Shown here in pieces: positions 1-5,587 of a stretch of DNA of 5,794 nt; the first letter of the stretch is position 1; each line of letters opens with the position of its first letter. A program made the translations under genes and the position numbers. The notes under the pieces were generated by a model that worked only from the letters and a program-made list of their open reading frames with translations, was not told where the DNA came from and searched no databases. The stretch is from Paracoccaceae bacterium (lineage in GTDB: Bacteria; Pseudomonadota; Alphaproteobacteria; Rhodobacterales; Rhodobacteraceae), in the NCBI GenBank assembly GCA_026997055.1, contig JALWJU010000010.1, forward strand, positions 1 through 5,794, read 5' to 3'.

Positions 1-5
1 GCCTC

Positions 6-11
6 ACTATA
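6..11 (-). promoter_or_regulatory. Possible -10 box of an array promoter
   Basis: The minus strand reads TATAGT, a 5/6 match to TATAAT, followed by GAGGC at the window edge. About 17 bp upstream lies only a T-run (TTTTTC), a poor -35 element. If real, transcription would start at or just beyond the left edge and produce pre-crRNA. Weak evidence. Confidence 0.25.
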
Positions 12-47
12 ACCGATTGGAAGGATGCGAAAAAAGCGGTTTGTTGT

Positions 48-57
48 GCGAAAGTCG
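48..57 (-). repeat. Leader direct repeat, array-side copy (CGACTTTCGC)
   Basis: The minus strand reads CGACTTTCGC, identical to the copy at 136-145. The two copies are 88 bp apart in the same orientation, one on each side of the IHF site. The flanking bases differ, so it is an isolated 10-bp match. Function is unknown; a recognition element for the adaptation complex is possible. Confidence 0.45.
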
Positions 58-102
58 GCAAGATTCCGGGCCTGGCGGTGATGATGGGGGTGTCCAGAGG
101 CT

Positions 103-115
103 CAACTTGTTGATA
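103..115 (-). promoter_or_regulatory. IHF binding site in the leader
   Basis: The minus strand reads TATCAACAAGTTG, which fits the IHF consensus WATCAANNNNTTR at every position. The flank on the 5' side (AAAACCATGAAA) is fairly A-rich, as is common at IHF sites. IHF bends leaders to guide Cas1-Cas2 integration in types I-E and I-F, and a similar role here would fit the position after cas1-cas2. The core also contains the small palindrome CAAC-AA-GTTG. A 13-mer with this degeneracy can occur by chance, but its location makes it plausible. Confidence 0.6.
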
Positions 116-134
116 TTTCATGGTTTTGCAGGGG

Positions 135-174
135 CGCGAAAGTCGCGGCGATTGCTGGTCACTGCAGGTTCGCG
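135..174. repeat. Short inverted repeat next to the cas2 stop
   Basis: The arms cgcgaa (135-140) and ttcgcg (169-174) are perfect inverted 6-mers separated by 28 bp. The stem is too short and the loop too long for a convincing terminator, and no T-run follows on the minus strand. It could be a protein-binding dyad at the start of the leader, or chance in GC-rich DNA. Confidence 0.25.
136..145 (-). repeat. Leader direct repeat, cas2-side copy (CGACTTTCGC)
   Basis: Second exact copy of CGACTTTCGC, lying between cas2 and the IHF site. It overlaps one arm (135-140) of the CGCGAA/TTCGCG inverted repeat. Confidence 0.45.
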
Positions 175-177
175 TGC

Positions 178-468
178 TCAGAAGATCAGCGGACCGTCGA
201 AATCGGTGGCCGGTTTCGCCCCCACATGCTCGACGCGCCTGCGCCAGTTGGCACCCAGCATGTAGAAGCGCAGGCTGTCGCGGGCCGGATTGATGATCTC
301 GCAAAGCCGCGCGCGCAGATCGATCCATTGGGCCGGCGATATTTCGCATTCGAAGACCGAATTCTGCACCCGCTGGCCGTAATCGAGGCAGGCTCTGGCG
401 ACCTGCCGCAGACGTTTGCGCCCGGCAGTATCTTCGGTGCTGACATCATAGGTGACAAGGACCATCAT
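178..468 (-). CDS. cas2: CRISPR-associated endonuclease Cas2
   Basis: Cas2 is the small dimeric ferredoxin-fold protein that bridges two Cas1 dimers in the spacer integration complex. The 96-residue protein has the normal family length. It opens with a hydrophobic beta strand ending in the conserved Asp8 (VTYDVS) and carries the typical QNSVFEC segment (35-41). ATG at 468 is preceded by GGAG with a 7-nt spacer; the next codon is also ATG, so translation could start one codon later. The start lies only 3 nt after the cas1 stop, and GGAG sits inside the cas1 end, so coupling to cas1 is likely. Last gene of the operon, followed by the putative leader. Confidence 0.96.
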   Translation of the reverse strand: MMVLVTYDVSTEDTAGRKRLRQVARACLDYGQRVQNSVFECEISPAQWIDLRARLCEIINPARDSLRFYMLGANWRRRVEHVGAKPATDFDGPLIF

Positions 469-471
469 TGT

Positions 472-1506
472 TCATCTCCAGACATGGGCGGGGTAGGCAT
501 CGAGATCGCCGCGCAGGTGGCGGGCGAGGAGCTGGGCCTGCAGCTGCGGGATCAGGCCGAGGGGCACGGTCTCGTCGAGGAAGGCGTGGCGCAGGGTGGT
601 GCGCTTGCGCTCCTGCCAGGCGGTGAGCACCGTCTTGCGGGCCTCGTCGGTGAGGAACACGCCGCCGGTTTCCTCGCGGCGGAAATCCCGGGGCTTCAGC
701 TGGCCGCGGTTGATCAGCGTCAGCGCGGTGCGCTCGGCAAGGGGGGCGCGGAACTCTTCCATCAGGTCGAGGGCAAGGCTCATGCGGCCGGGGCGGTCGC
801 GGTGCAGGAAGCCCATCTGCGGGTCGAGCCCGTGGCTCTCGAGCGCCGCGCGGCAATCGGCGGCGAGCAGGACGTAGAGGAAGGAAAGGAGCGCGTTCAC
901 CGGATCGCGCGGCGGGCGGCGGTTGCGGCCAGTGAAGGTGAAGCCCTTGCCGCGCAGCAGGTGGGGGAAGGCGTGCCAGTAGGCAGTGGCGGCATCGCCT
1001 TCGATACCGCGCAGGGCGTCCATGTCGGGCGCGTGCAGCGCGCGGCGGGCCGCCGGGGCAAGGCGATCGCGCGTCTTCGACAAGGCTTCGTGCGTGGTGG
1101 CGGGCATCCGTTTGCCGTGATCGCGCAGGGCCCGGGCCAGAATGCTGCGCTGGCCGGCGATGCGGGCGGCAGTGATGGCGCGCGCCACGGGCAGGGCGGC
1201 GGCCGCATCGCGCGTGGCCTCGTGCTGGGCCCGGCGCAGGAGCACATTGCCCGAGGTTGGCCCCTCGACCCGGCCGAGGAAGCGGCCATATGCGCTGAGG
1301 AAGGTGATCGAGATGCCTTCCTCGGCGCAGAAGTGCATGAGATCGGGCGACATGCCGACCCGTCCGAAGCAGACGATCTGCCCCAGGAGATGCGCCGGCG
1401 CGCGGCCCCGCTCGGCGCCGTCGATGCGCACCACCACATTGCTGCCGTCCTTGTTCAGCCATGCGCCTTCGGAGGTGACGTAGAGCGTGTTCAAGAGCTT
1501 CTTCAT
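472..1506 (-). CDS. cas1: CRISPR-associated endonuclease/integrase Cas1 (type I-C)
   Basis: Cas1 is the metal-dependent integrase that inserts new spacers at the leader end of the array, working with Cas2 and here probably with Cas4. The 344-residue protein has the usual length for type I-C. It starts MKKLLNTLYVTSEGAWL, typical of the subtype, and has a beta-rich N-terminal domain followed by a helical catalytic domain. Metal-binding residues are visible: Glu169 in RGIEGDAA, His235 in GFLHRDRPGR, and Asp247 with Glu250 in ALDLMEEFR. ATG at 1506 overlaps the cas4 stop as ATGA and has GGAG 7 nt upstream. No damage is seen, so the enzyme should be active. Confidence 0.97.
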   Translation of the reverse strand: MKKLLNTLYVTSEGAWLNKDGSNVVVRIDGAERGRAPAHLLGQIVCFGRVGMSPDLMHFCAEEGISITFLSAYGRFLGRVEGPTSGNVLLRRAQHEATRDAAAALPVARAITAARIAGQRSILARALRDHGKRMPATTHEALSKTRDRLAPAARRALHAPDMDALRGIEGDAATAYWHAFPHLLRGKGFTFTGRNRRPPRDPVNALLSFLYVLLAADCRAALESHGLDPQMGFLHRDRPGRMSLALDLMEEFRAPLAERTALTLINRGQLKPRDFRREETGGVFLTDEARKTVLTAWQERKRTTLRHAFLDETVPLGLIPQLQAQLLARHLRGDLDAYPAHVWR

Positions 1507-2144
1507 TCCGGGGCTCCCTCATGAGCGATGGCGCGCGAAAGCCAGCGGGCGGCGGAGCGGGTGAGGCGGGGCCGACAGAGCGCCTTGAGCGAGCAGGAAT
1601 CGCAGCGGGCGGGCGCGTATTCGGCGGCGGGCAGGCGGCCCGTGGCGATCAGCTCGCGCACCGCCTGGGCCGCCTCGAGCGTCAGCCGGCGCAGCGCATC
1701 GTCGAAGGCGACGGGGACGCGCCGGCGGGTCTTGCCGTAATAGAGCGCGCCTTCGGTAATGGTGCAGGAAAACATCTCCTCGAGGCAGAGCGCCTGGGCG
1801 CAAAGCTGCACCTCGTCGGCGCGGTGGGGTTTGGGCCGGCCGCGCTTGTATTCCACCGGGAAGGGGCGGGGCGGGCGGCCGCCGAGCTCCACCACATCGG
1901 CCACCCCGTGCAGCCCGTGGCGCAGGCTGGCGATCTCGGCTGCGCGCAGGATGCGGCCCCGCGCCCGGGTCTCGGCCTGGCCGGTATCGGGGCGGCGGTG
2001 AAGCGCGCGTCCCTCGGCGGTGAAGCGGTTTTCGGCCCAGAGCCGCTCCACATGGATCAGCGCGCACTGGCGCGGGCAGAAGAGCCAGTGCTGGAGCGCC
2101 GAGAGGGGGATGCTCTCAGGCGCAGGGTCCGCAGGGCTCGACAA
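1503..2144 (-). CDS. cas4: CRISPR-associated exonuclease Cas4 (RecB-like, Fe-S)
   Basis: Cas4 trims prespacers and helps select those with a correct PAM before Cas1-Cas2 integrate them. The 213-residue protein keeps the RecB nuclease residues: His49 in EGRALH, Asp83 in GVADVVE, Glu98 and Lys100 in VEYK, and Gln113 in EVQLC. The likely iron-sulfur ligands are Cys23 (with Cys27 nearby) and the C-terminal Cys181, Cys184 and Cys190. The start is TTG. It is the only usual start codon before the conserved IPLSALQHWLFCPRQCALI block, because an in-frame TGA lies two codons upstream. The ORF overlaps the end of cas7 by 29 nt, and the stop overlaps cas1 as ATGA. The TTG start may keep Cas4 lower than Cas7. 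Confidence 0.95.
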   Translation of the reverse strand: MSSPADPAPESIPLSALQHWLFCPRQCALIHVERLWAENRFTAEGRALHRRPDTGQAETRARGRILRAAEIASLRHGLHGVADVVELGGRPPRPFPVEYKRGRPKPHRADEVQLCAQALCLEEMFSCTITEGALYYGKTRRRVPVAFDDALRRLTLEAAQAVRELIATGRLPAAEYAPARCDSCSLKALCRPRLTRSAARWLSRAIAHEGAPE

Positions 2145-3027
2145 TGCTCACCCCCTCGGGCAGGCCGTCGCGGTCCACCTCGATGCGATAGTCCGAAAAC
2201 GCGCGCGCGGGCGGCCAGTTGTGGGTGCGCTTGTCGCCCACCGGCAGGCACTGGCCGTCATGGCAGCGCAGCACCTTCACCCGGTCGAAAAGCGCGTGGG
2301 CATGGGCATTGCCCAGCGCGCTTTCGTGGCGGAAGGCGATGAGGCAGCGCGTGGCCATCATGCCGCGGGCGGCGGAGCGATCGAGCTCGAACATGTTGCA
2401 CAGCGCCTGCCACAGAAGCGCGAGGTCTTCCTCCGAGAAGCCGGTGCGCTGAGCGAGCTTGGCGTTGACGAAGCCATGGGCGCGGTAGAGGCCGTAGGGC
2501 ACGATATGCTTGCGGCCCATGGTGCGCTCCTTGTCGATGTCCTTCTCGTTGGTCACAGACGAACGGGTGATCGACATTTCGAGCGGCAGGATCGGCTCGG
2601 CCGAGCGGGCGAAGGACAGCTGCACCGGCCCGCGCACCTGCCCGGCATTGACCTCGGTGGTCATCACCGCGCCGAAGGTGCGGATGTCGTAGAAATTGCG
2701 GCACATCCATTCGGTGATCTGGCGGGCCTCTTCCTCCTTCTTCGGCAGCCTGTTCTGGGGCTTCAGGCCGGCGGCCTCGTAGGCGCGGGCGTGCTGGCGG
2801 TTGAGAACCGCCCTTTCGGCCATGTAGATCTCGAAGCCGCTTTCGCCCTCCTTCGCTTCTGCCACCCAGTTGCGCAGCTTGCGCTTGAGGGAGACGTCGG
2901 AGACGAGCCCCTGGTTGGTCTCCGGGTCCATGCGCGGCAGGTTGCCGGCGTCCGGGTCGCCATTGGGGTTGCCGTTCTCGACATCGAAGAACAGGACGAA
3001 ATCGTAGCGGTTGGCAAGCTCGGTCAT
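2116..3027 (-). CDS. cas7: Cascade backbone protein Cas7c (Csd2)
   Basis: Cas7c is the RAMP-fold subunit that polymerises along the crRNA spacer to form the Cascade backbone (seven copies in the studied I-C complexes). The 303-residue protein is near family length. Recognisable blocks are NGNPNGDPDAGNLPR (18-32), DVSLKRKLRNWV (44-55), DIRTFGAVMTT (114-124) and GRKHIVPYGLY (171-181). ATG at 3027 overlaps the cas8c stop as ATGA and has AAGGAG 7 nt upstream, the best Shine-Dalgarno among the full-length genes, which suits a subunit needed in many copies. The protein ends with a Cys299-Gly-Pro-Cys302 pair, and its last codons also encode the start of cas4 in another frame. Confidence 0.97.
   Translation of the reverse strand: MTELANRYDFVLFFDVENGNPNGDPDAGNLPRMDPETNQGLVSDVSLKRKLRNWVAEAKEGESGFEIYMAERAVLNRQHARAYEAAGLKPQNRLPKKEEEARQITEWMCRNFYDIRTFGAVMTTEVNAGQVRGPVQLSFARSAEPILPLEMSITRSSVTNEKDIDKERTMGRKHIVPYGLYRAHGFVNAKLAQRTGFSEEDLALLWQALCNMFELDRSAARGMMATRCLIAFRHESALGNAHAHALFDRVKVLRCHDGQCLPVGDKRTHNWPPARAFSDYRIEVDRDGLPEGVSIVEPCGPCA
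2148..2157 (-). promoter_or_regulatory. Ribosome binding site deciding the cas4 TTG start
   Basis: The minus strand reads GAGGGGGTGA just before the TTG; GAGGGG is 7 nt from the start codon. It lies inside the cas7 coding region and supports initiation at the unusual TTG. Confidence 0.6.
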
Positions 3028-3479
3028 TGGGAGGCTCCTTCGGGCTGGTTTTCTTCGGTGGCGGTGTCGGGCCTGTCCTTCTTCGCCCAGCGCTGGTGGT
3101 AGTAGCCGGCGATGAAACGGCCCTGCTCCTGAAGGTTCAGGCTGCGCGGCAGATCGGCCTCGAGGCCCGACCAGATCTCGCCCATCTCGGCCTCGAAATG
3201 GTGCGCGAGCCCGCCCTTCTCGTCCTTGCGCAGGTTCGAGAGGTGATGGGTGGCGGTCTTGACCAGCAGCGGAAAGACCCGCCCGGGCGTGGCCGAGGCG
3301 GCGGCGAAGTAGCGGTCCTTGATGGTGGCGTTGATCGTGGGTTTATGCTTTGCGCCTGAACCTTTTTCCTTGTCCTTCTCCGTGCTCTTGGTGAATGCCT
3401 CCAGTTGTACTTTCTCCAGCACGGCAAACAGCCGGCCGAGCCGGTAGGCCGGGTCGGGGTTGGTGCGATCGAGCGACAT
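3024..3479 (-). CDS. cas11c: Internal translation product Cas11c (small subunit) within cas8c
   Basis: Type I-C Cascade contains small subunits (Cas11c) made from an internal start in cas8c; this is known for the family and usually not annotated. Here an in-frame ATG (codon 480 of cas8c, MSLDRTNPDPAYRLGRLF) is preceded by a perfect AAGGAGG with 8 nt spacing, stronger than the site of cas8c itself. The product would be 151 residues, predicted mainly helical, sharing the cas8c stop. Cas11 subunits form the belly filament of Cascade and contact the non-target strand and the backbone. The start position fits the family, where conservation resumes at the SLD...AY.LGRLFA motif. Not seen directly: translation itself. 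Confidence 0.82.
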   Translation of the reverse strand: MSLDRTNPDPAYRLGRLFAVLEKVQLEAFTKSTEKDKEKGSGAKHKPTINATIKDRYFAAASATPGRVFPLLVKTATHHLSNLRKDEKGGLAHHFEAEMGEIWSGLEADLPRSLNLQEQGRFIAGYYHQRWAKKDRPDTATEENQPEGASQ

Positions 3480-4916
3480 GGGAACGTCCTCCTTGAAGTT
3501 GCGGCGCAGCACGGCGGCGATGAGGGCGACGCGGCGCGCGTTGATGTCGTGGTCGGCGCGGATGCGGGCAATGGTGGCGGAAAGAAGCGTGCGCGGATAG
3601 GGCGCACCCGTCAGCACCGCCTGCATCAGATCGCCGCCAAGGCGGGGGCGAACGGCGGGGATCTTGGTATTCGGGTAGGTTTCATAGTCCCAGGCCTTTC
3701 GCCGCTCGTTCCAATGCTTGACGACCGTCTCCTTCAGAACCCGAAATGCTGCCGGAGGCCGATCCCACGCGGGCGGATCCTGGGCGAGGTCCTCCCAGAA
3801 GCGCAGCACGTTGCGGGCGAAGTCGCCCAGCGTGCCGGGCCGCCAGAAGCGGATGGCGAGCCGCGCGGTGTTGGGGGCAAGGCCGAGGATGAAGACGCGC
3901 GTATCGGGCGCGAATTCCGGCCGGTCCGGGGCACGACCCTTTGCGACGTCGTGGAGGAGGGCCGCAAGTCTGTTTGCTTCGGCCGCCTCGTCGGGCGGGT
4001 TCAGCGCCCCCATGAGCATCTCCTCGATGGTGCCGGCATTCTCCCGCTCCGGCGTCTCGGCCCAGAACACCACCGTCGCATCGCCGATACGCAGATTGCG
4101 CCCCGAGCCCTTTGCCAGAAGCGCATTGAGCGCCGTGCCATAGGCGAAGGCGGCCTTCTCGGAGACCGGCGCGTTCTCGCCCTGCACTTTGCCAAAGCTG
4201 CTCGAAGCGCCGAGTGGTTTCTTTGATCCTATGTTGAATGAAACTAGGTAGGCTCCGCTTGATTGGGCCTTTGGGTCTAGAAACTTGATTGCAGGATGGA
4301 GGCGTGCAATTGGCGCTTCCTTGCCAGTAACGAGGCAACGTCCGGTTTGGCTTGTCTCTTCTCTTCCCTCAATTTGTTCAGCCGCCGGGCGCTGATGGAT
4401 GAAGCGGCGCCTCCCGTCCACCTCGTCGCCCTCGAGCCGGAAGACGAGGTTGACATTGAGCAGTTCCGGGTCGAAGCCGCGCTCGACGAACATCTCGGGC
4501 TGCCATGAGCACACGAAATTGAGGATGGCACGCAGGCCCTCGTCAGACGTGTTGGCGAGCAGACGCTCATGGTGTTCCTTGAATGCTTGGAATTTTTCGT
4601 GCGTCGTTTCGGTGACTTTCGCGTCAGCTGTGTCCTTGTCTCTTTCAATGCCAAGGCAATAGGGGGCAGGGTCCCATAAGGTTCCGGCCACAACCTTGGT
4701 CCCTCTTCTGTTGGCCGGGGGAGACGGCACCGCCTCGATCCGCGGCTGCCATTTTCCATTTTCCGCGCGGCCAAGACGGTTGATCGCCAGCACGTTGCCT
4801 TCGGCATCGAGCACCACCTCGCCGCCGATCTTCTCGCGCGAATAGCCGGGCGGCGGCGCCTTGCCCTCGGCCCGCAGGCGCTCGTAGAGGCGGGCAAGCT
4901 CCTGCAGGACGGTCAT
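3024..4916 (-). CDS. cas8c: Cascade large subunit Cas8c (Csd1)
   Basis: Cas8c is the large subunit that recognises the PAM, helps open target DNA and recruits Cas3. The 630-residue protein belongs to the Csd1 family: it begins MTVLQELARLYERL, keeps the block EVVLDAEGNVLAI (33-45), and has the conserved C-terminal segments DPAYRLGRLFAVLEK and DRYFAAASATPGRVFP. The reading frame stays open for 75 codons upstream, to an ATG at 5141 inside cas5, but I chose ATG at 4916. That start forms ATGA with the cas5 stop, has GAGGGG 8 nt upstream and matches the family N-terminus. Two stretches of about 50% GC (residues about 65-118 and 179-239) and a lysine-rich insertion (510-526) stand out. The last 151 codons appear to be translated separately as Cas11c. 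Confidence 0.95.
   Translation of the reverse strand: MTVLQELARLYERLRAEGKAPPPGYSREKIGGEVVLDAEGNVLAINRLGRAENGKWQPRIEAVPSPPANRRGTKVVAGTLWDPAPYCLGIERDKDTADAKVTETTHEKFQAFKEHHERLLANTSDEGLRAILNFVCSWQPEMFVERGFDPELLNVNLVFRLEGDEVDGRRRFIHQRPAAEQIEGREETSQTGRCLVTGKEAPIARLHPAIKFLDPKAQSSGAYLVSFNIGSKKPLGASSSFGKVQGENAPVSEKAAFAYGTALNALLAKGSGRNLRIGDATVVFWAETPERENAGTIEEMLMGALNPPDEAAEANRLAALLHDVAKGRAPDRPEFAPDTRVFILGLAPNTARLAIRFWRPGTLGDFARNVLRFWEDLAQDPPAWDRPPAAFRVLKETVVKHWNERRKAWDYETYPNTKIPAVRPRLGGDLMQAVLTGAPYPRTLLSATIARIRADHDINARRVALIAAVLRRNFKEDVPMSLDRTNPDPAYRLGRLFAVLEKVQLEAFTKSTEKDKEKGSGAKHKPTINATIKDRYFAAASATPGRVFPLLVKTATHHLSNLRKDEKGGLAHHFEAEMGEIWSGLEADLPRSLNLQEQGRFIAGYYHQRWAKKDRPDTATEENQPEGASQ
3488..3494 (-). 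promoter_or_regulatory. Internal Shine-Dalgarno for cas11c
   Basis: The minus strand reads AAGGAGG followed by an 8-nt spacer and ATG. It is fully complementary to the anti-Shine-Dalgarno core and lies in the middle of cas8c, where it codes for Phe-Lys-Glu-Asp. This site decides the internal start. Confidence 0.8.
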
Positions 4917-5587
4917 CGCACCAGCCCCTCGGCGCGCGCTCGGGCCACGTCGAGCACGCCGTCCTCGAGCCTTGCGCGGAAGAACATCGGCCGGCGGCCA
5001 TTGGCGAAGTCGATGTCGTAGAGCATCCAGCCCAGATCGCGATTGCGCTGCTCTTCGGGCAGGCGCGAGGGCGGGATTTCCTCGGCCCATGCAAAATCGG
5101 CGACGAATTCGCGGCAGCCGAGCGCGGGGCGGTGGAAGCACTGGCCCTTCTCGGCGCGGCGGCGGAACATGTCCAGATGCTTGCCCGGATTGTCCTCGGG
5201 CCTGGCCTTTTGCGTCATCTCGAAATGCGCCTCGATCACATAGGCCACGCGCCTGAGCGCCAGGGTGGCGCGCTGCTGGCGGACCTTTTCGTGGTCCACC
5301 TTGAGGTGCAGCCCCTCAAGGCTCGCGCGCTTCATCGCCGTCTTCACGCTGCCGGCCGGGATTTTCACGCCGACTTCGTTGCGCCGGATGGTCTCGAAGC
5401 GGATCGGCTCCAGCACATGGATGCGGTCGATCATCCAGCGGATCGCCGGCTTCCAGTGCACGGCCTCGAGGATGCCGCGCGCGGCCGAAGGTGTCATCAC
5501 ATCGTAGGAGACGCGCTCGACCTTCATCTCGGGCCGGGTGAAACAGGCGTAATCGCCCCAGACTTTCAGGCGGATGCCGTAGCTCAC
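4913..5587 (-). CDS. cas5c: Cas5c (Cas5d) crRNA-processing endoribonuclease and Cascade subunit
   Basis: In type I-C, which lacks Cas6, Cas5c cuts the repeat hairpin of pre-crRNA and stays on the 5' handle as a Cascade subunit. The 224-residue protein begins MSYGIRLKVWGDYACFTRPE, the typical start of the RAMP fold, followed by PSAARGILEAV (33-43), IRRNEVG (67-73) and the FRRRAEKGQCF..P.LGCREF block (141-161). Lys136-His137 (NPGKHLD) match the Lys-His pair of B. halodurans Cas5d, while its catalytic Tyr46 corresponds to His44 here. The start is GTG, overlapping the cas3 stop as GTGA, with GGAGG 9 nt upstream. The stop overlaps cas8c as ATGA. Confidence 0.95.
   Translation of the reverse strand: MSYGIRLKVWGDYACFTRPEMKVERVSYDVMTPSAARGILEAVHWKPAIRWMIDRIHVLEPIRFETIRRNEVGVKIPAGSVKTAMKRASLEGLHLKVDHEKVRQQRATLALRRVAYVIEAHFEMTQKARPEDNPGKHLDMFRRRAEKGQCFHRPALGCREFVADFAWAEEIPPSRLPEEQRNRDLGWMLYDIDFANGRRPMFFRARLEDGVLDVARARAEGLVR

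Larger units (their letters stand above)
1..177 (-). promoter_or_regulatory. Putative CRISPR leader downstream of cas2 (array beyond left edge)
   Basis: This gene-free stretch runs from the cas2 stop to the left edge. In type I-C loci the array normally follows cas2 in the same direction, with an AT-richer leader between, so I read this as leader on the minus strand. It is less GC-rich than the cas genes. It contains a perfect IHF consensus, a 10-bp motif present twice, a short inverted repeat and a late TATAGT that could be a -10 box. No copy of a type I-C-like repeat (usual end GTGGATTGAAAC) is present, so the leader-repeat junction lies outside. The identification is positional inference supported by the IHF site; the alternative is an ordinary intergenic region. 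Confidence 0.72.

Noticed and set aside
30..57. T-run on the minus strand (A6 at 30-35) as a rho-independent terminator after cas2
   Set aside because: No GC-rich stem precedes the T-run; the upstream bases do not pair.
1..121. Minus-strand open frame of 40 codons from ATG at 121 to the left edge (MKYQQVEPL...)
   Set aside because: No Shine-Dalgarno, third-position GC of only about 54% unlike the cas genes, and the ATG overlaps the IHF flank; more likely untranslated leader. Sequence beyond the edge would settle it.
226..1524. 432-codon open frame on the plus strand opposite cas1 and cas2
   Set aside because: It is a GC-rich antisense shadow: it covers cas1 and most of cas2, has low-complexity Gly/Ala/Arg-rich translation and no family resemblance.
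2116..2130. CGPC pair at the Cas7 C-terminus as a redox or metal site
   Set aside because: It sits at the extreme tail, in a region constrained by the overlapping cas4 frame, with no other matching ligands nearby.
2020..3102. 360-codon plus-strand open frame opposite cas7 and the start of cas4
   Set aside because: Antisense shadow of cas7c, whose family motifs are clear on the minus strand; no plausible start site or recognisable domain.
4916..5141. N-terminal extension of cas8c from the ATG at 5141
   Set aside because: The 75 extra residues are Arg/Ala/Pro-rich, lie entirely over cas5c codons and do not fit the Csd1 N-terminus; the ATGA junction at 4916 with a Shine-Dalgarno is far better.
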